From positions 1 to 64,000 of the forward strand of contig JAUXQH010000037.1 of the NCBI GenBank assembly GCA_030685065.1: 64,000 bases of DNA. Reading direction: 5' to 3'. Source of the DNA: Pseudomonadota bacterium (GTDB taxonomy: Bacteria > Myxococcota_A > UBA796 > SXON01). Below, in pieces: positions 25,147 through 31,619 of the stretch. Every line of letters starts with the position of its first letter. Position 1 is the first letter of the stretch. The position numbers and the translations under genes are program-made. The notes under the pieces were generated by a model that had not been told where the DNA came from, did no database searches, and saw only the letters and a program-made list of their open reading frames with translations.

Positions 25147-26088
25147 GTGCCTGCCGACACGAGGACTCCCGTCACGCTCGTCACGGGGTTTCTCGGGTCC
25201 GGCAAGACGACGCTGCTCAACCGCCTCCTCGCCGATCCCGCCACGCCGCCCACCGCCGTGATCGTGAACGAGTTCGGGGCGCTCGGCATCGACGGGCGGC
25301 TGGTCGTCGGCGCCTCGGACGAGGTGATCGAGCTCCGCAACGGCTGCATCTGCTGCGAGGTCCGCGAGGATCTGCGGCGCACCGTGATCGAGCTCCTCCA
25401 GAAGCGCGCGCGTTGGATCCGGCCGCTCCGGTTCGACCGGCTGGTGGTGGAGACCTCGGGGCTGGCCGCCCCTGGACCGCTGGTCCAGACCTTCCTGCTC
25501 GATCCGGGGCTCGCGGCCGCCACGCGGGTCGACGGGGTCGTCGCGCTCGCCCACGCGGGCCTCGTCGTGGCCCAGCTCGCGGCGCACCCGGAGGTGCCGG
25601 CGCAGCTCGCGTGCGCGGATCGCATCCTGCTCAACCACCTCGATCACGCCGACGATGTCGAGGCCGCCGAGGCGGCGGTGCGCGCGGTGGCGCCCCTGGC
25701 CGAGGTCGTGCGGAGCGTGCGCGCAGAGGTGGCGGTGGCGCCGCTGTTGAACATCGGCGGCGCGGACCCGTCGCGCTGGGTGCTCCCGCCGATCGTGACC
25801 CACTCCGCGGGCGTCGTGACCGCGAGCTTCCGCGGCGGAGCCATCGAGCTGTCCCGCCTCAAGATGTACCTCCAGTTCGTCGCGTCGCGCCGTGGCTGGG
25901 AGGTGCTCCGGCTCAAGGGGATCTTCCGGTGCCCGGGGATCGCCGCCGCGGTCGTGGCCCAGGGCGTCCACCAGTGGTTGGAGCTCGGCCCCGGCGCGAT
26001 GCCTGCTCCAGCCGAGAGCGCGCTGGTCGTGATCGGGCGGGGCATCCACGTCGAGGAGCTCAGACGAGGGTGGGACGCCATCCAATAG
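25147..26088 (+). CDS. CobW/COG0523-family GTPase
   Basis: Protein of 313 residues. Walker A Gly-Phe-Leu-Gly-Ser-Gly-Lys-Thr (14-21), the metal-binding motif Gly-Cys-Ile-Cys-Cys (C67, C69, C70), Glu-Thr-Ser-Gly-Leu-Ala (switch/Walker B region) and Leu-Asn-His-Leu-Asp (an NKxD equivalent with altered first residues). The C-terminal domain is the usual beta-alpha CobW_C module. Family members deliver zinc, cobalt or iron to client metalloproteins. The GTG at 25147 is chosen by its position 2 bp after the previous stop. The metal and client are not evident. Confidence 0.9.
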   Translation: MPADTRTPVTLVTGFLGSGKTTLLNRLLADPATPPTAVIVNEFGALGIDGRLVVGASDEVIELRNGCICCEVREDLRRTVIELLQKRARWIRPLRFDRLVVETSGLAAPGPLVQTFLLDPGLAAATRVDGVVALAHAGLVVAQLAAHPEVPAQLACADRILLNHLDHADDVEAAEAAVRAVAPLAEVVRSVRAEVAVAPLLNIGGADPSRWVLPPIVTHSAGVVTASFRGGAIELSRLKMYLQFVASRRGWEVLRLKGIFRCPGIAAAVVAQGVHQWLELGPGAMPAPAESALVVIGRGIHVEELRRGWDAIQ

Positions 26089-26118
26089 GGAGGTAGAGCG
26101 GGCTCCCCGGAGCCTCGC

Positions 26119-26940
26119 ATGAACCTCGCCAGCAAGATCGTCCTCCTCACCGGCGCCTCGCGCGGCATCGGCGTCGCCATCGCGCGGGACCTCGGCAAGG
26201 CCGGCGCCCACGTCGTTCTCACCGCGCGCGATCTCGCTGGCCTCGAGCGGGTCGCAGCGGACGTGCGCTCCGCCGGGGGCCAGGCCACCCTCGTCGTCGC
26301 GGATGTCGCCACCGCCGAGGGGCGCGCCGCCATCGTCGCCGCGGTCGAGGCGCTCGGACCGGTCGCCGCGTTCGTGAGCAACGCGGGGTTGGAGGTCCCC
26401 ACCGCGGTCGCCGACCAGACCCCCGACCAGATCGAGAAGCAGGTCGCGGTCAACCTGCTCGCGCCCATCCTGCTCACGCGCGCGCTGCTCCCCGGCATGA
26501 TCGCGCGGAAGGAGGGCTCGATCGCCCTGGTGTCGTCGATGTCCGGGAAGTCTCCCACCCCCTTCAACGCGATCTACGCGGCGACCAAGCATGGCCTGAA
26601 CGGCTTCGCGTCGAGCCTGCGCATCGAGCTCGACGGCACGGGCGTCCACGCGGGGGTGGTGTGTCCGAGCTTCGTGGCAGACGCCGGCATGTGGCACGAC
26701 ACGGGGCTCGCGGCGCCCGGCATGATGCGCGAGGTGCCGCTGGCGAAGGTGGTCGCGGGGGTGCGCGCCGTGCTCGATGGGAAGGGCGAGGTGCTGGTCA
26801 CCCCGACCCCCATCCGCCCGCTGCTCGCGCTCGCGCAGCTGATCCCCGGCCTCGACGGGCCCGTCCTGCGCGCGCTCGGCGTGATGGACACGCTCAAGTC
26901 GCGCGCGCGGACGACCGCCGAGAAGGGCGCCGCGCACTGA
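26119..26940 (+). CDS. Short-chain dehydrogenase/reductase
   Basis: Classical SDR of 273 residues: Thr-Gly-Ala-Ser-Arg-Gly-Ile-Gly (11-18), Ser-Asn-Ala-Gly, a serine pair near 139-140, and Tyr-Ala-Ala-Thr-Lys (Y153, K157). The active site is complete. The C-terminal 50 residues are hydrophobic/helical and not typical of FabG, more like SDRs that act on lipids or sterol-like substrates. It follows the COG0523 gene after 30 bp and converges on the aminotransferase at 26977. Confidence 0.88.
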   Translation: MNLASKIVLLTGASRGIGVAIARDLGKAGAHVVLTARDLAGLERVAADVRSAGGQATLVVADVATAEGRAAIVAAVEALGPVAAFVSNAGLEVPTAVADQTPDQIEKQVAVNLLAPILLTRALLPGMIARKEGSIALVSSMSGKSPTPFNAIYAATKHGLNGFASSLRIELDGTGVHAGVVCPSFVADAGMWHDTGLAAPGMMREVPLAKVVAGVRAVLDGKGEVLVTPTPIRPLLALAQLIPGLDGPVLRALGVMDTLKSRARTTAEKGAAH

Positions 26941-26976
26941 TCCGCGCGGCCTGCCGCGGGCTTCGGCCCGAGGGCG

Positions 26977-28200
26977 CTACGGCTGCGCGTCCGCCTCGGC
27001 GCGCGCGCTCGTGCGCCCCCCGCCGACGAGCACCTGGTGGATGAGCCCGGCCGCGGTCTGGATCTCCCGCGTGTCGCTCGAGAACGCGAACCGGATCCAG
27101 CCGGTGCCGGCGGGCCCGAAGGCCGAGCCCGGCGAGGAGCCGACGCCCACCTCGTCGATGAGCCAGTCGGTCATGGCCTCGTCGCTCCGCGAGCCGCGGT
27201 AGCCGCGCCACGACGGCTGGATGCGCGCCCACAGGAAGAAGCTGCCCTTGGGGACGTAGGGGGAGAGCAGATCGATCCCCTTCAGGCCTGCGAGCAGCAC
27301 GTCGCGGCGCTCCTGGTACACCGCGCCCATCATGCGCGGGGTGTCCTGCGGCGCCCCGATCGCCGCGGCGGCGCCCCACTGGGCGAGGCTGTTCACGCCG
27401 TTGGTCGTGCAGCGCAGGAGCTTCTTCACGCGGGCCAGGAACGCCATGTCCGTCGAGACGAGGTAGCCGACCCGCAGCCCGCTCATCGCGTAGCTCTTCG
27501 AGGTGCTGAAGAGCGTGATGGTCCGCTCCTCGGCGCCGGGGAGCGAGCCGATGCTGACGTGCTGCGCGCCGTCGAAGATGACGTGCTCGTACGCCTCGTC
27601 GCTGATGATGCGCAGATCGTGCTTGATCGCGAGCGCCACGATGTCGCGGAGCTCTGCACGGGAGAGCACCACCCCGGTGGGGTTGTGCGGCGTGTTGACG
27701 AAGATCGCCTTGGTGCGCGGCGTGATGAGCTGCTCGATCTGGGCCGCCGTCCACGGGGTCGGGCTGTCGAGATCCATGCGGCAGCGCACCGGGACGCCGC
27801 CGCCGAGCCGGATGTTCTCCGCGATCTCCGTCCACATCGGGTCGGGGAGGATCACCTCGTCCCCCGGGTCGAGCAACGCGCAGAACGTGAGGTAGAGCGC
27901 GTGCATGCCACCGCTCGTGACGACCACCTGCTCCGGATCGTCGATCTGGAGCTCGTTGTCGCGTTGCACCTTCCGCACGATGGCCTCGCGGAGGGGCTGG
28001 ATGCCGGCCGAGGCGGTGTAGTGGGTCAGGCCCTTCTCGAGGGCGGCGAGCATGGCATCGCGCACGTAGGGGGGCGTGTCGAACGAGGGATCGCCGCTCT
28101 CCAGCCGGTAGATGCGGCGGCCCGCCGCCTGCTGGGCTAGCAGCCGATCGCGGACCGTGACGATGGCGCCGAACGAGATGGAGTCGAGGATGTGGGTCAT
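26977..28200 (-). CDS. Class I/II aminotransferase
   Basis: Fold-type I PLP enzyme of 407 residues of the aspartate aminotransferase superfamily. It has Ser-Gly-Asp-Pro-Ser-Phe-Asp-Thr-Pro near 35, Tyr-Thr-Ala-Ser-Ala-Gly (61-66), Thr-Pro-His-Asn-Pro-Thr-Gly (170-176), Ser-Asp-Glu-Ala-Tyr (200-204), the Schiff-base lysine K235 in Ser-Thr-Ser-Lys-Ser-Tyr, and Gly-Leu-Arg-Val-Gly-Tyr with a phosphate-binding arginine. Relatives use aspartate, aromatic or branched amino acids; specificity cannot be assigned. It stands alone on the minus strand, separated from the upstream pirin gene by 181 bp that contain a hairpin. Confidence 0.9.
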   Translation of the reverse strand: MTHILDSISFGAIVTVRDRLLAQQAAGRRIYRLESGDPSFDTPPYVRDAMLAALEKGLTHYTASAGIQPLREAIVRKVQRDNELQIDDPEQVVVTSGGMHALYLTFCALLDPGDEVILPDPMWTEIAENIRLGGGVPVRCRMDLDSPTPWTAAQIEQLITPRTKAIFVNTPHNPTGVVLSRAELRDIVALAIKHDLRIISDEAYEHVIFDGAQHVSIGSLPGAEERTITLFSTSKSYAMSGLRVGYLVSTDMAFLARVKKLLRCTTNGVNSLAQWGAAAAIGAPQDTPRMMGAVYQERRDVLLAGLKGIDLLSPYVPKGSFFLWARIQPSWRGYRGSRSDEAMTDWLIDEVGVGSSPGSAFGPAGTGWIRFAFSSDTREIQTAAGLIHQVLVGGGRTSARAEADAQP

Positions 28201-28343
28201 GTTTTCCCAGGGGTGAGGCGCGGCCGGGTGGCGAGGTCGCGACAGGGCGCGGGTGGACGTGGGGGGCCTTCGAGGTGCCCGTTCGACACGCGTCGTTCGG
28301 CCCTCCGTCCGCACTCCCTTGTCTCCGGACGTCTCTATCCCGT

Positions 28344-28368
28344 GTCCGCTCCGGCCCAGGGAGCGGAC
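28344..28368 (-). terminator. Hairpin downstream of the pirin gene
   Basis: GTCCGCTCC and its complement GGAGCGGAC form a perfect 9-bp stem with a 7-nt loop, 13 bp beyond the pirin stop on the minus strand. No U-run follows, so it is either a strong GC hairpin of a Rho-assisted end or an insulator before the aminotransferase gene. The rest of the 181-bp gap (28201-28381) shows nothing else recognisable. Confidence 0.45.
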
Positions 28369-28381
28369 GCGCGACCAAACG

Positions 28382-29074
28382 TCAACCGAGGTCGAAGAGG
28401 AGCACCTCGGCGCCCGCGCCTCCCTCGATCACGACGCGGTCTCCGATGGCCGCTGCGTCGCCAGCGGAGAGGCGTTCACCGTTCACCGTGACCGTACCGC
28501 GCGCGACGTGAAGCCACGCGGCCCGGCCGGGCGCGAGCACGTGCTCGGCGCGCTCGTCGCCATCGAACAACCCGGCGAAGATCGCGGCGTCCTGGTGGAG
28601 GGTGACGCTGCCGTCGCGACCGTCGGGCGACGCGACGAGGCGGAGCCGGCCCCGCTTGGACGCCGGGTCGAAGTGCTTCTGCTCGTATCCAGGGGCGTGG
28701 CCCGCGCGATCCGGGACGATCCAGATCTGGAGGAAGTGGACGGGGTCGGCCTTGGAGGCGTTGTACTCGGAGTGGGCCACGCCCGTGCCGGCGCTCATGC
28801 GCTGCACGTCGCCAGGGCGGATCACCGAGCCGGTGCCCATCGAGTCCTTGTGCTCGAGCGCGCCGTCGAGCACGTAGGACACGATCTCCATGTCCCGATG
28901 GCGGTGGGTGGGGAAGCCGCCGCCCGCCGCCACGCGGTCCTCGTTGATCACGCGCAGGCTGCGGAAGCCCATGTGGCGGCGATCGTGGTAGTCGGCGAAC
29001 GAAAAGGTGTGGTGGCTGTCGAGCCATCCGTGGTCGGCGTGGCCGCGGTCTTGCGCGCGGCGGAGGGTGGTCAT
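28382..29074 (-). CDS. Pirin-family bicupin protein
   Basis: Protein of 230 residues, the usual length of YhhW-type pirins. The N-terminal cupin carries Pro-Thr-His-Arg-His-Arg-Asp-Met-Glu (metal-binding histidines), then Thr-Gly-Val-Ala-His-Ser-Glu-Tyr-Asn, both diagnostic. The family includes quercetin 2,3-dioxygenases and redox-responsive regulators. The ATG at 29074 gives the standard N-terminus (Arg-Arg-Ala ... Asp-His-Gly-Trp-Leu-Asp-Ser-His-His-Thr-Phe). It is divergent from gcvT across 104 bp. Confidence 0.93.
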   Translation of the reverse strand: MTTLRRAQDRGHADHGWLDSHHTFSFADYHDRRHMGFRSLRVINEDRVAAGGGFPTHRHRDMEIVSYVLDGALEHKDSMGTGSVIRPGDVQRMSAGTGVAHSEYNASKADPVHFLQIWIVPDRAGHAPGYEQKHFDPASKRGRLRLVASPDGRDGSVTLHQDAAIFAGLFDGDERAEHVLAPGRAAWLHVARGTVTVNGERLSAGDAAAIGDRVVIEGGAGAEVLLFDLG

Positions 29075-29178
29075 CGGGGGCTCCTGCTCTCCACCATGTA
29101 TTGCCGTTCGCGCAGGTGCGGCCGCCTGTAGCGAGAGTCCTCGCGCCCACCCCCTTGACGGCGAAGAGTCGCAGGAGC

Positions 29179-30297
29179 ATGTTCGCGCGCCTTCCCGAGG
29201 CACCCTTGACCGTTCGCCGCACTCCGTTCCACGCCTTCCACAAGGAGGCGGGCGCCCGCATGATCGATTTTGGCGGGTGGGACATGCCGGTGCAGTACAC
29301 CGGCATCATCGAGGAGCACCTCGCGACGCGCGCGCGCGTCGGCCTGTTCGACGTGTCGCACATGGGCGAGGTCCGGTTCCGGGGCCCCCACGCGATGGCC
29401 GCGGTGCAGCACCTCGTCACGAACGACGTGACGAAGCTGGTCGACGGGCAGGCGATGTACACGGCGATGTGCAACGAGCGCGGCGGCATCGTGGACGATC
29501 TGATCGTCTACCGCTTCGGCCCCGAAGAGATCCTGATTTGCGTGAACGCCGCCAACCGCGCCAAGGACTACGCGTGGATGGTGTCGCACAACCCGTTCGG
29601 CGCCGAGATCACCAACGAGTCGGACCAATGGGGCCAGCTCGCGATCCAGGGCCGGCACGCCGAGGCCCTGATCCAGACGCTGACGCCGGTGCAGCTCTCG
29701 GCGATCAAGAACTACTGGTTCGGCGTCGGGACCGTCGCCGGGGTCGAGGGCTGCATCCTCGCCCGCACCGGCTACACCGGTGAGGACGGCTTCGAGATCT
29801 TCCTGCCCGCCGGCGCCGCCGACCTGTTGTGGAACGCCGTGCAGACCGCGGGCGCCCCCTTCGGCCTCGCGAACATCGGCCTCGGCGCGCGCGACACGCT
29901 CCGCCTCGAGATGAAGTACAGCCTCTACGGCAACGACATCACCGACGACACCACGCCCCTCGAGGCGGGCCTCGGCTGGGTGACCAAGCTCGAGAAGGGC
30001 GACTTCGTGGGCCGCGACCCCCTCGTGAAGCAGCGTGACGCCGGCGTGCCCCGCCGCCTCGTCGGCCTCGTGGTCGACGGCCGCATCGCCCGCCCCCACA
30101 ACGCGATCGTGTCGAACGACCAGGTCGTGGGCGAGGTCACCTCGGGCAGCCGTGGGCCGAGCATCGAAAAGAACGTCGCGATCGCGTACGTGCCCACCGC
30201 CCTCGCGAAGATCGGCACCAAGGTGCAGGTCGACGTGCGCGGCAAGCTCGCGGACGCCACCGTCTCGAAGACCCCCTTCTACACCCGTCCCTACTGA
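29179..30297 (+). CDS. gcvT: Aminomethyltransferase, glycine cleavage T protein
   Basis: Protein of 372 residues. It transfers the aminomethyl group from lipoyl-GcvH to tetrahydrofolate with release of ammonia. Diagnostic features are Phe-Gly-Gly-Trp-Asp-Met-Pro-Val-Gln-Tyr near residue 31, Val-Ser-His-Met-Gly-Glu, a folate-binding Asp in Asn-Asp-Val, Arg-Thr-Gly-Tyr-Thr-Gly-Glu-Asp-Gly-Phe-Glu, and Gly-Ala-Arg-Asp-Thr-Leu-Arg-Leu-Glu. The ATG at 29179 has GCAGGAG just upstream. gcvH follows after 32 bp; gcvP is not in the window. Confidence 0.96.
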   Translation: MFARLPEAPLTVRRTPFHAFHKEAGARMIDFGGWDMPVQYTGIIEEHLATRARVGLFDVSHMGEVRFRGPHAMAAVQHLVTNDVTKLVDGQAMYTAMCNERGGIVDDLIVYRFGPEEILICVNAANRAKDYAWMVSHNPFGAEITNESDQWGQLAIQGRHAEALIQTLTPVQLSAIKNYWFGVGTVAGVEGCILARTGYTGEDGFEIFLPAGAADLLWNAVQTAGAPFGLANIGLGARDTLRLEMKYSLYGNDITDDTTPLEAGLGWVTKLEKGDFVGRDPLVKQRDAGVPRRLVGLVVDGRIARPHNAIVSNDQVVGEVTSGSRGPSIEKNVAIAYVPTALAKIGTKVQVDVRGKLADATVSKTPFYTRPY

Positions 30298-30329
30298 CCC
30301 TTCCTTCCCTTTCGACCGAGGCCACCGCC

Positions 30330-30710
30330 ATGAGCAGCATCCCCGAGAACCTCCGTTACACCGACTCCCACGAGTGGGTGCTCCTCGAGGGCGACATCGC
30401 CACCGTCGGCATCACCCACCACGCCCAGGATGCCCTCGGCGACATCGTGCACGTCGAGCTCCCCGCGGTCGGCAAGGCCGTCAAGAAGGGCGCTGGCGCC
30501 GCCGAGGTCGAGTCCGTCAAGGCGGTGAGCGACATCTACGCGCCGGTGACCGGCACCGTGGTCGACGTGAACACCGCGCTCGACGGCAACGAGTCCATCG
30601 TCAACCAGGATCCGCACGGCGCGGGTTGGTTGTTCAAGGTCAAGGTCGCCGATGTCGGCGAAGTGGCCGGGTTGCTCGACGCTGCGGCGTACGCGGCGAC
30701 GTTGCACTAG
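30330..30710 (+). CDS. gcvH: Glycine cleavage system H protein
   Basis: Protein of 126 residues, the normal length. The lipoyl attachment lysine is K64 in Glu-Ser-Val-Lys-Ala-Val-Ser-Asp, within the standard Glu-Val-Glu-Ser-Val-Lys context. The hybrid-motif fold (Ser-His-Glu-Trp near the start, Ala-Gly-Trp-Leu-Phe-Lys-Val at the end) is complete. It shuttles the aminomethyl group between GcvP and GcvT and provides lipoyl groups for transfer. GAGG lies upstream of the ATG. The next gene in this orientation is a broken FG-GAP-type remnant, not gcvP. Confidence 0.97.
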   Translation: MSSIPENLRYTDSHEWVLLEGDIATVGITHHAQDALGDIVHVELPAVGKAVKKGAGAAEVESVKAVSDIYAPVTGTVVDVNTALDGNESIVNQDPHGAGWLFKVKVADVGEVAGLLDAAAYAATLH

Positions 30711-30916
30711 TTCGGGAGCCGAACGCGACCCGCGGGCACGAAGTCATCGAGGGCGCGGCACCCCCGCGCCAGTGTCGGGTCGAACGCCGCGCCGTCCACA
30801 CAGAGCGGGGCCGAACGCCGCATGGTGGCCGGCCAGCGCCTCAAACGGGCGCAGTTTGACGCGGCGGAGGCGCCGCGGAGCCCTCGCGGCGGTCGGGTGC
30901 GGCGTTCGGCCCGGGA
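30711..30916. other. Intergenic region with repeated CCGAACGCCG motifs
   Basis: No credible gene. The motif CGAACGC(C/G) occurs at about 30719, 30781 and 30811 and inverted near 30900 and 30930, and most of the stretch belongs to the nested inverted repeat at 30783-30937. On the minus strand 30707-30830 is open and ends in a plausible-looking tail (Cys-Val-Asp-Gly ... Ala-Leu-Asp-Asp-Phe-Val-Pro), which could be a remnant of a gene end, but the palindrome overlaps it. Confidence 0.5.
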
Positions 30917-30937
30917 TTGCGCGCGGAGCGCGGCGTT
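30783..30937. repeat. Nested 155-bp inverted repeat with internal hairpins
   Basis: Outer arms AACGCCGCGC (30783-30792) and GCGCGGCGTT (30928-30937); middle arms GGGCCGAACGCCGCA (30808-30822) and TGCGGCGTTCGGCCC (30898-30912), all perfect complements. The unpaired gaps between outer and middle arms are exactly 15 bp on both sides. Inside are two adjacent hairpins: TCAAAC-7 nt-GTTTGA (30841-30859) and CGCGGCG-GAGG-CGCCGCG (30860-30877). It may be a MITE-like element, a structured RNA, or a composite terminator after gcvH. There is no flanking target duplication that I can see. Confidence 0.7.
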
Positions 30938-31583
30938 GGGAGGGACTCTGCGCGGCTGGCGGGCGCCCGAGGCCTCGCCGTCCGGCTGGACATAGGTGCG
31001 GGAGACACAGCGTGTGTCCTCGCCCTCCTCACCAGCTGTCAGCCGGATTGCACGATCGACTGCGGTGGCGACGATTCGGCGCTGGGCGGCGATACCGACA
31101 CCGACTCGGACACGGATGCCGACTCGGACGCCGATACGGACTCGGACTCCGATACCGATACCGACTCGGATGCCGATGCCGACGGGGACACGATCGATTT
31201 GGGCGCCTTTGCCGATGCGATTCTGATCGGGGAGGAGCCCGATGATGGTTGGTTCGGGGTGGCGGTATCCGGTTCCCTCGCCGCCGGGGGACTTCAACGG
31301 CGATACCCGTCCCAACATCCTCATCGGCGCGCCCGGGTGCAACGTGGGCGGCTCCGCGTACGTCGTGTTCGGCCCCGTGTCCGGGACGGCCTCCCTTGCC
31401 GCCGCGAACGCGATCCTCCATGGCGACCGCGACGACGAGGCAGGGGACGAGGTTGCAGCCGTCGGTGACATGGACGGAGACGGGCTCGACGACAGGCTGA
31501 TCGCCGGCCCGAACGATGACGAGGGAGGCGAGGGCGCCGGTGCCGCGTGGCTGGTGCTCGGTGGGTCGTTGACGTTCAGATAG
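30917..31583 (+). pseudogene. Frameshifted FG-GAP-repeat lipoprotein remnant
   Basis: The first frame (to about 31285) reads a lipobox-like Leu-Leu-Thr-Ser-Cys, a Cys-Asp-Cys stretch, 17 Asp-x dipeptides and Ala-Asp-Ala-Ile-Leu-Ile-Gly-Glu, the start of an FG-GAP blade. The following frame continues with Gly-Asp-Phe-Asn-Gly-Asp, Ile-Leu-Ile-Gly-Ala-Pro-Gly and Gly-Asp-Met-Asp-Gly-Asp-Gly, two more blades, to a stop at 31581. The join needs one base removed from the G5 run at 31286-31290. Full-length relatives have many more blades and a normal signal peptide; no good start codon exists here. So it is truncated at both ends and frameshifted. A sequencing error could explain the shift but not the truncation. 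Confidence 0.7.
31091..31192 (+). repeat. Asp-x dipeptide-coding repeat
   Basis: Degenerate 6-bp repeat (GACACC/GACTCG/GATGCC) encoding 17 Asp-Thr, Asp-Ser or Asp-Ala pairs in the FG-GAP remnant. The same kind of linker occurs at 48354-48461. Confidence 0.8.
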
Positions 31584-31619
31584 ATGGCGGACGCCCACGT
31601 CTGGCGCCGAGCCTCCGGG

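Noticed and set aside
29075..29178. Possible glycine riboswitch upstream of gcvT
   Set aside because: Only 104 bp lie between the divergent genes. I could not find the conserved glycine aptamer core and the space is small for a tandem aptamer.
30707..30830. Minus-strand coding tail (Ala-Leu-Asp-Asp-Phe-Val-Pro...)
   Set aside because: Looks protein-like at its end but has no start or upstream domain, and it overlaps the nested palindrome. Not enough to call a gene.
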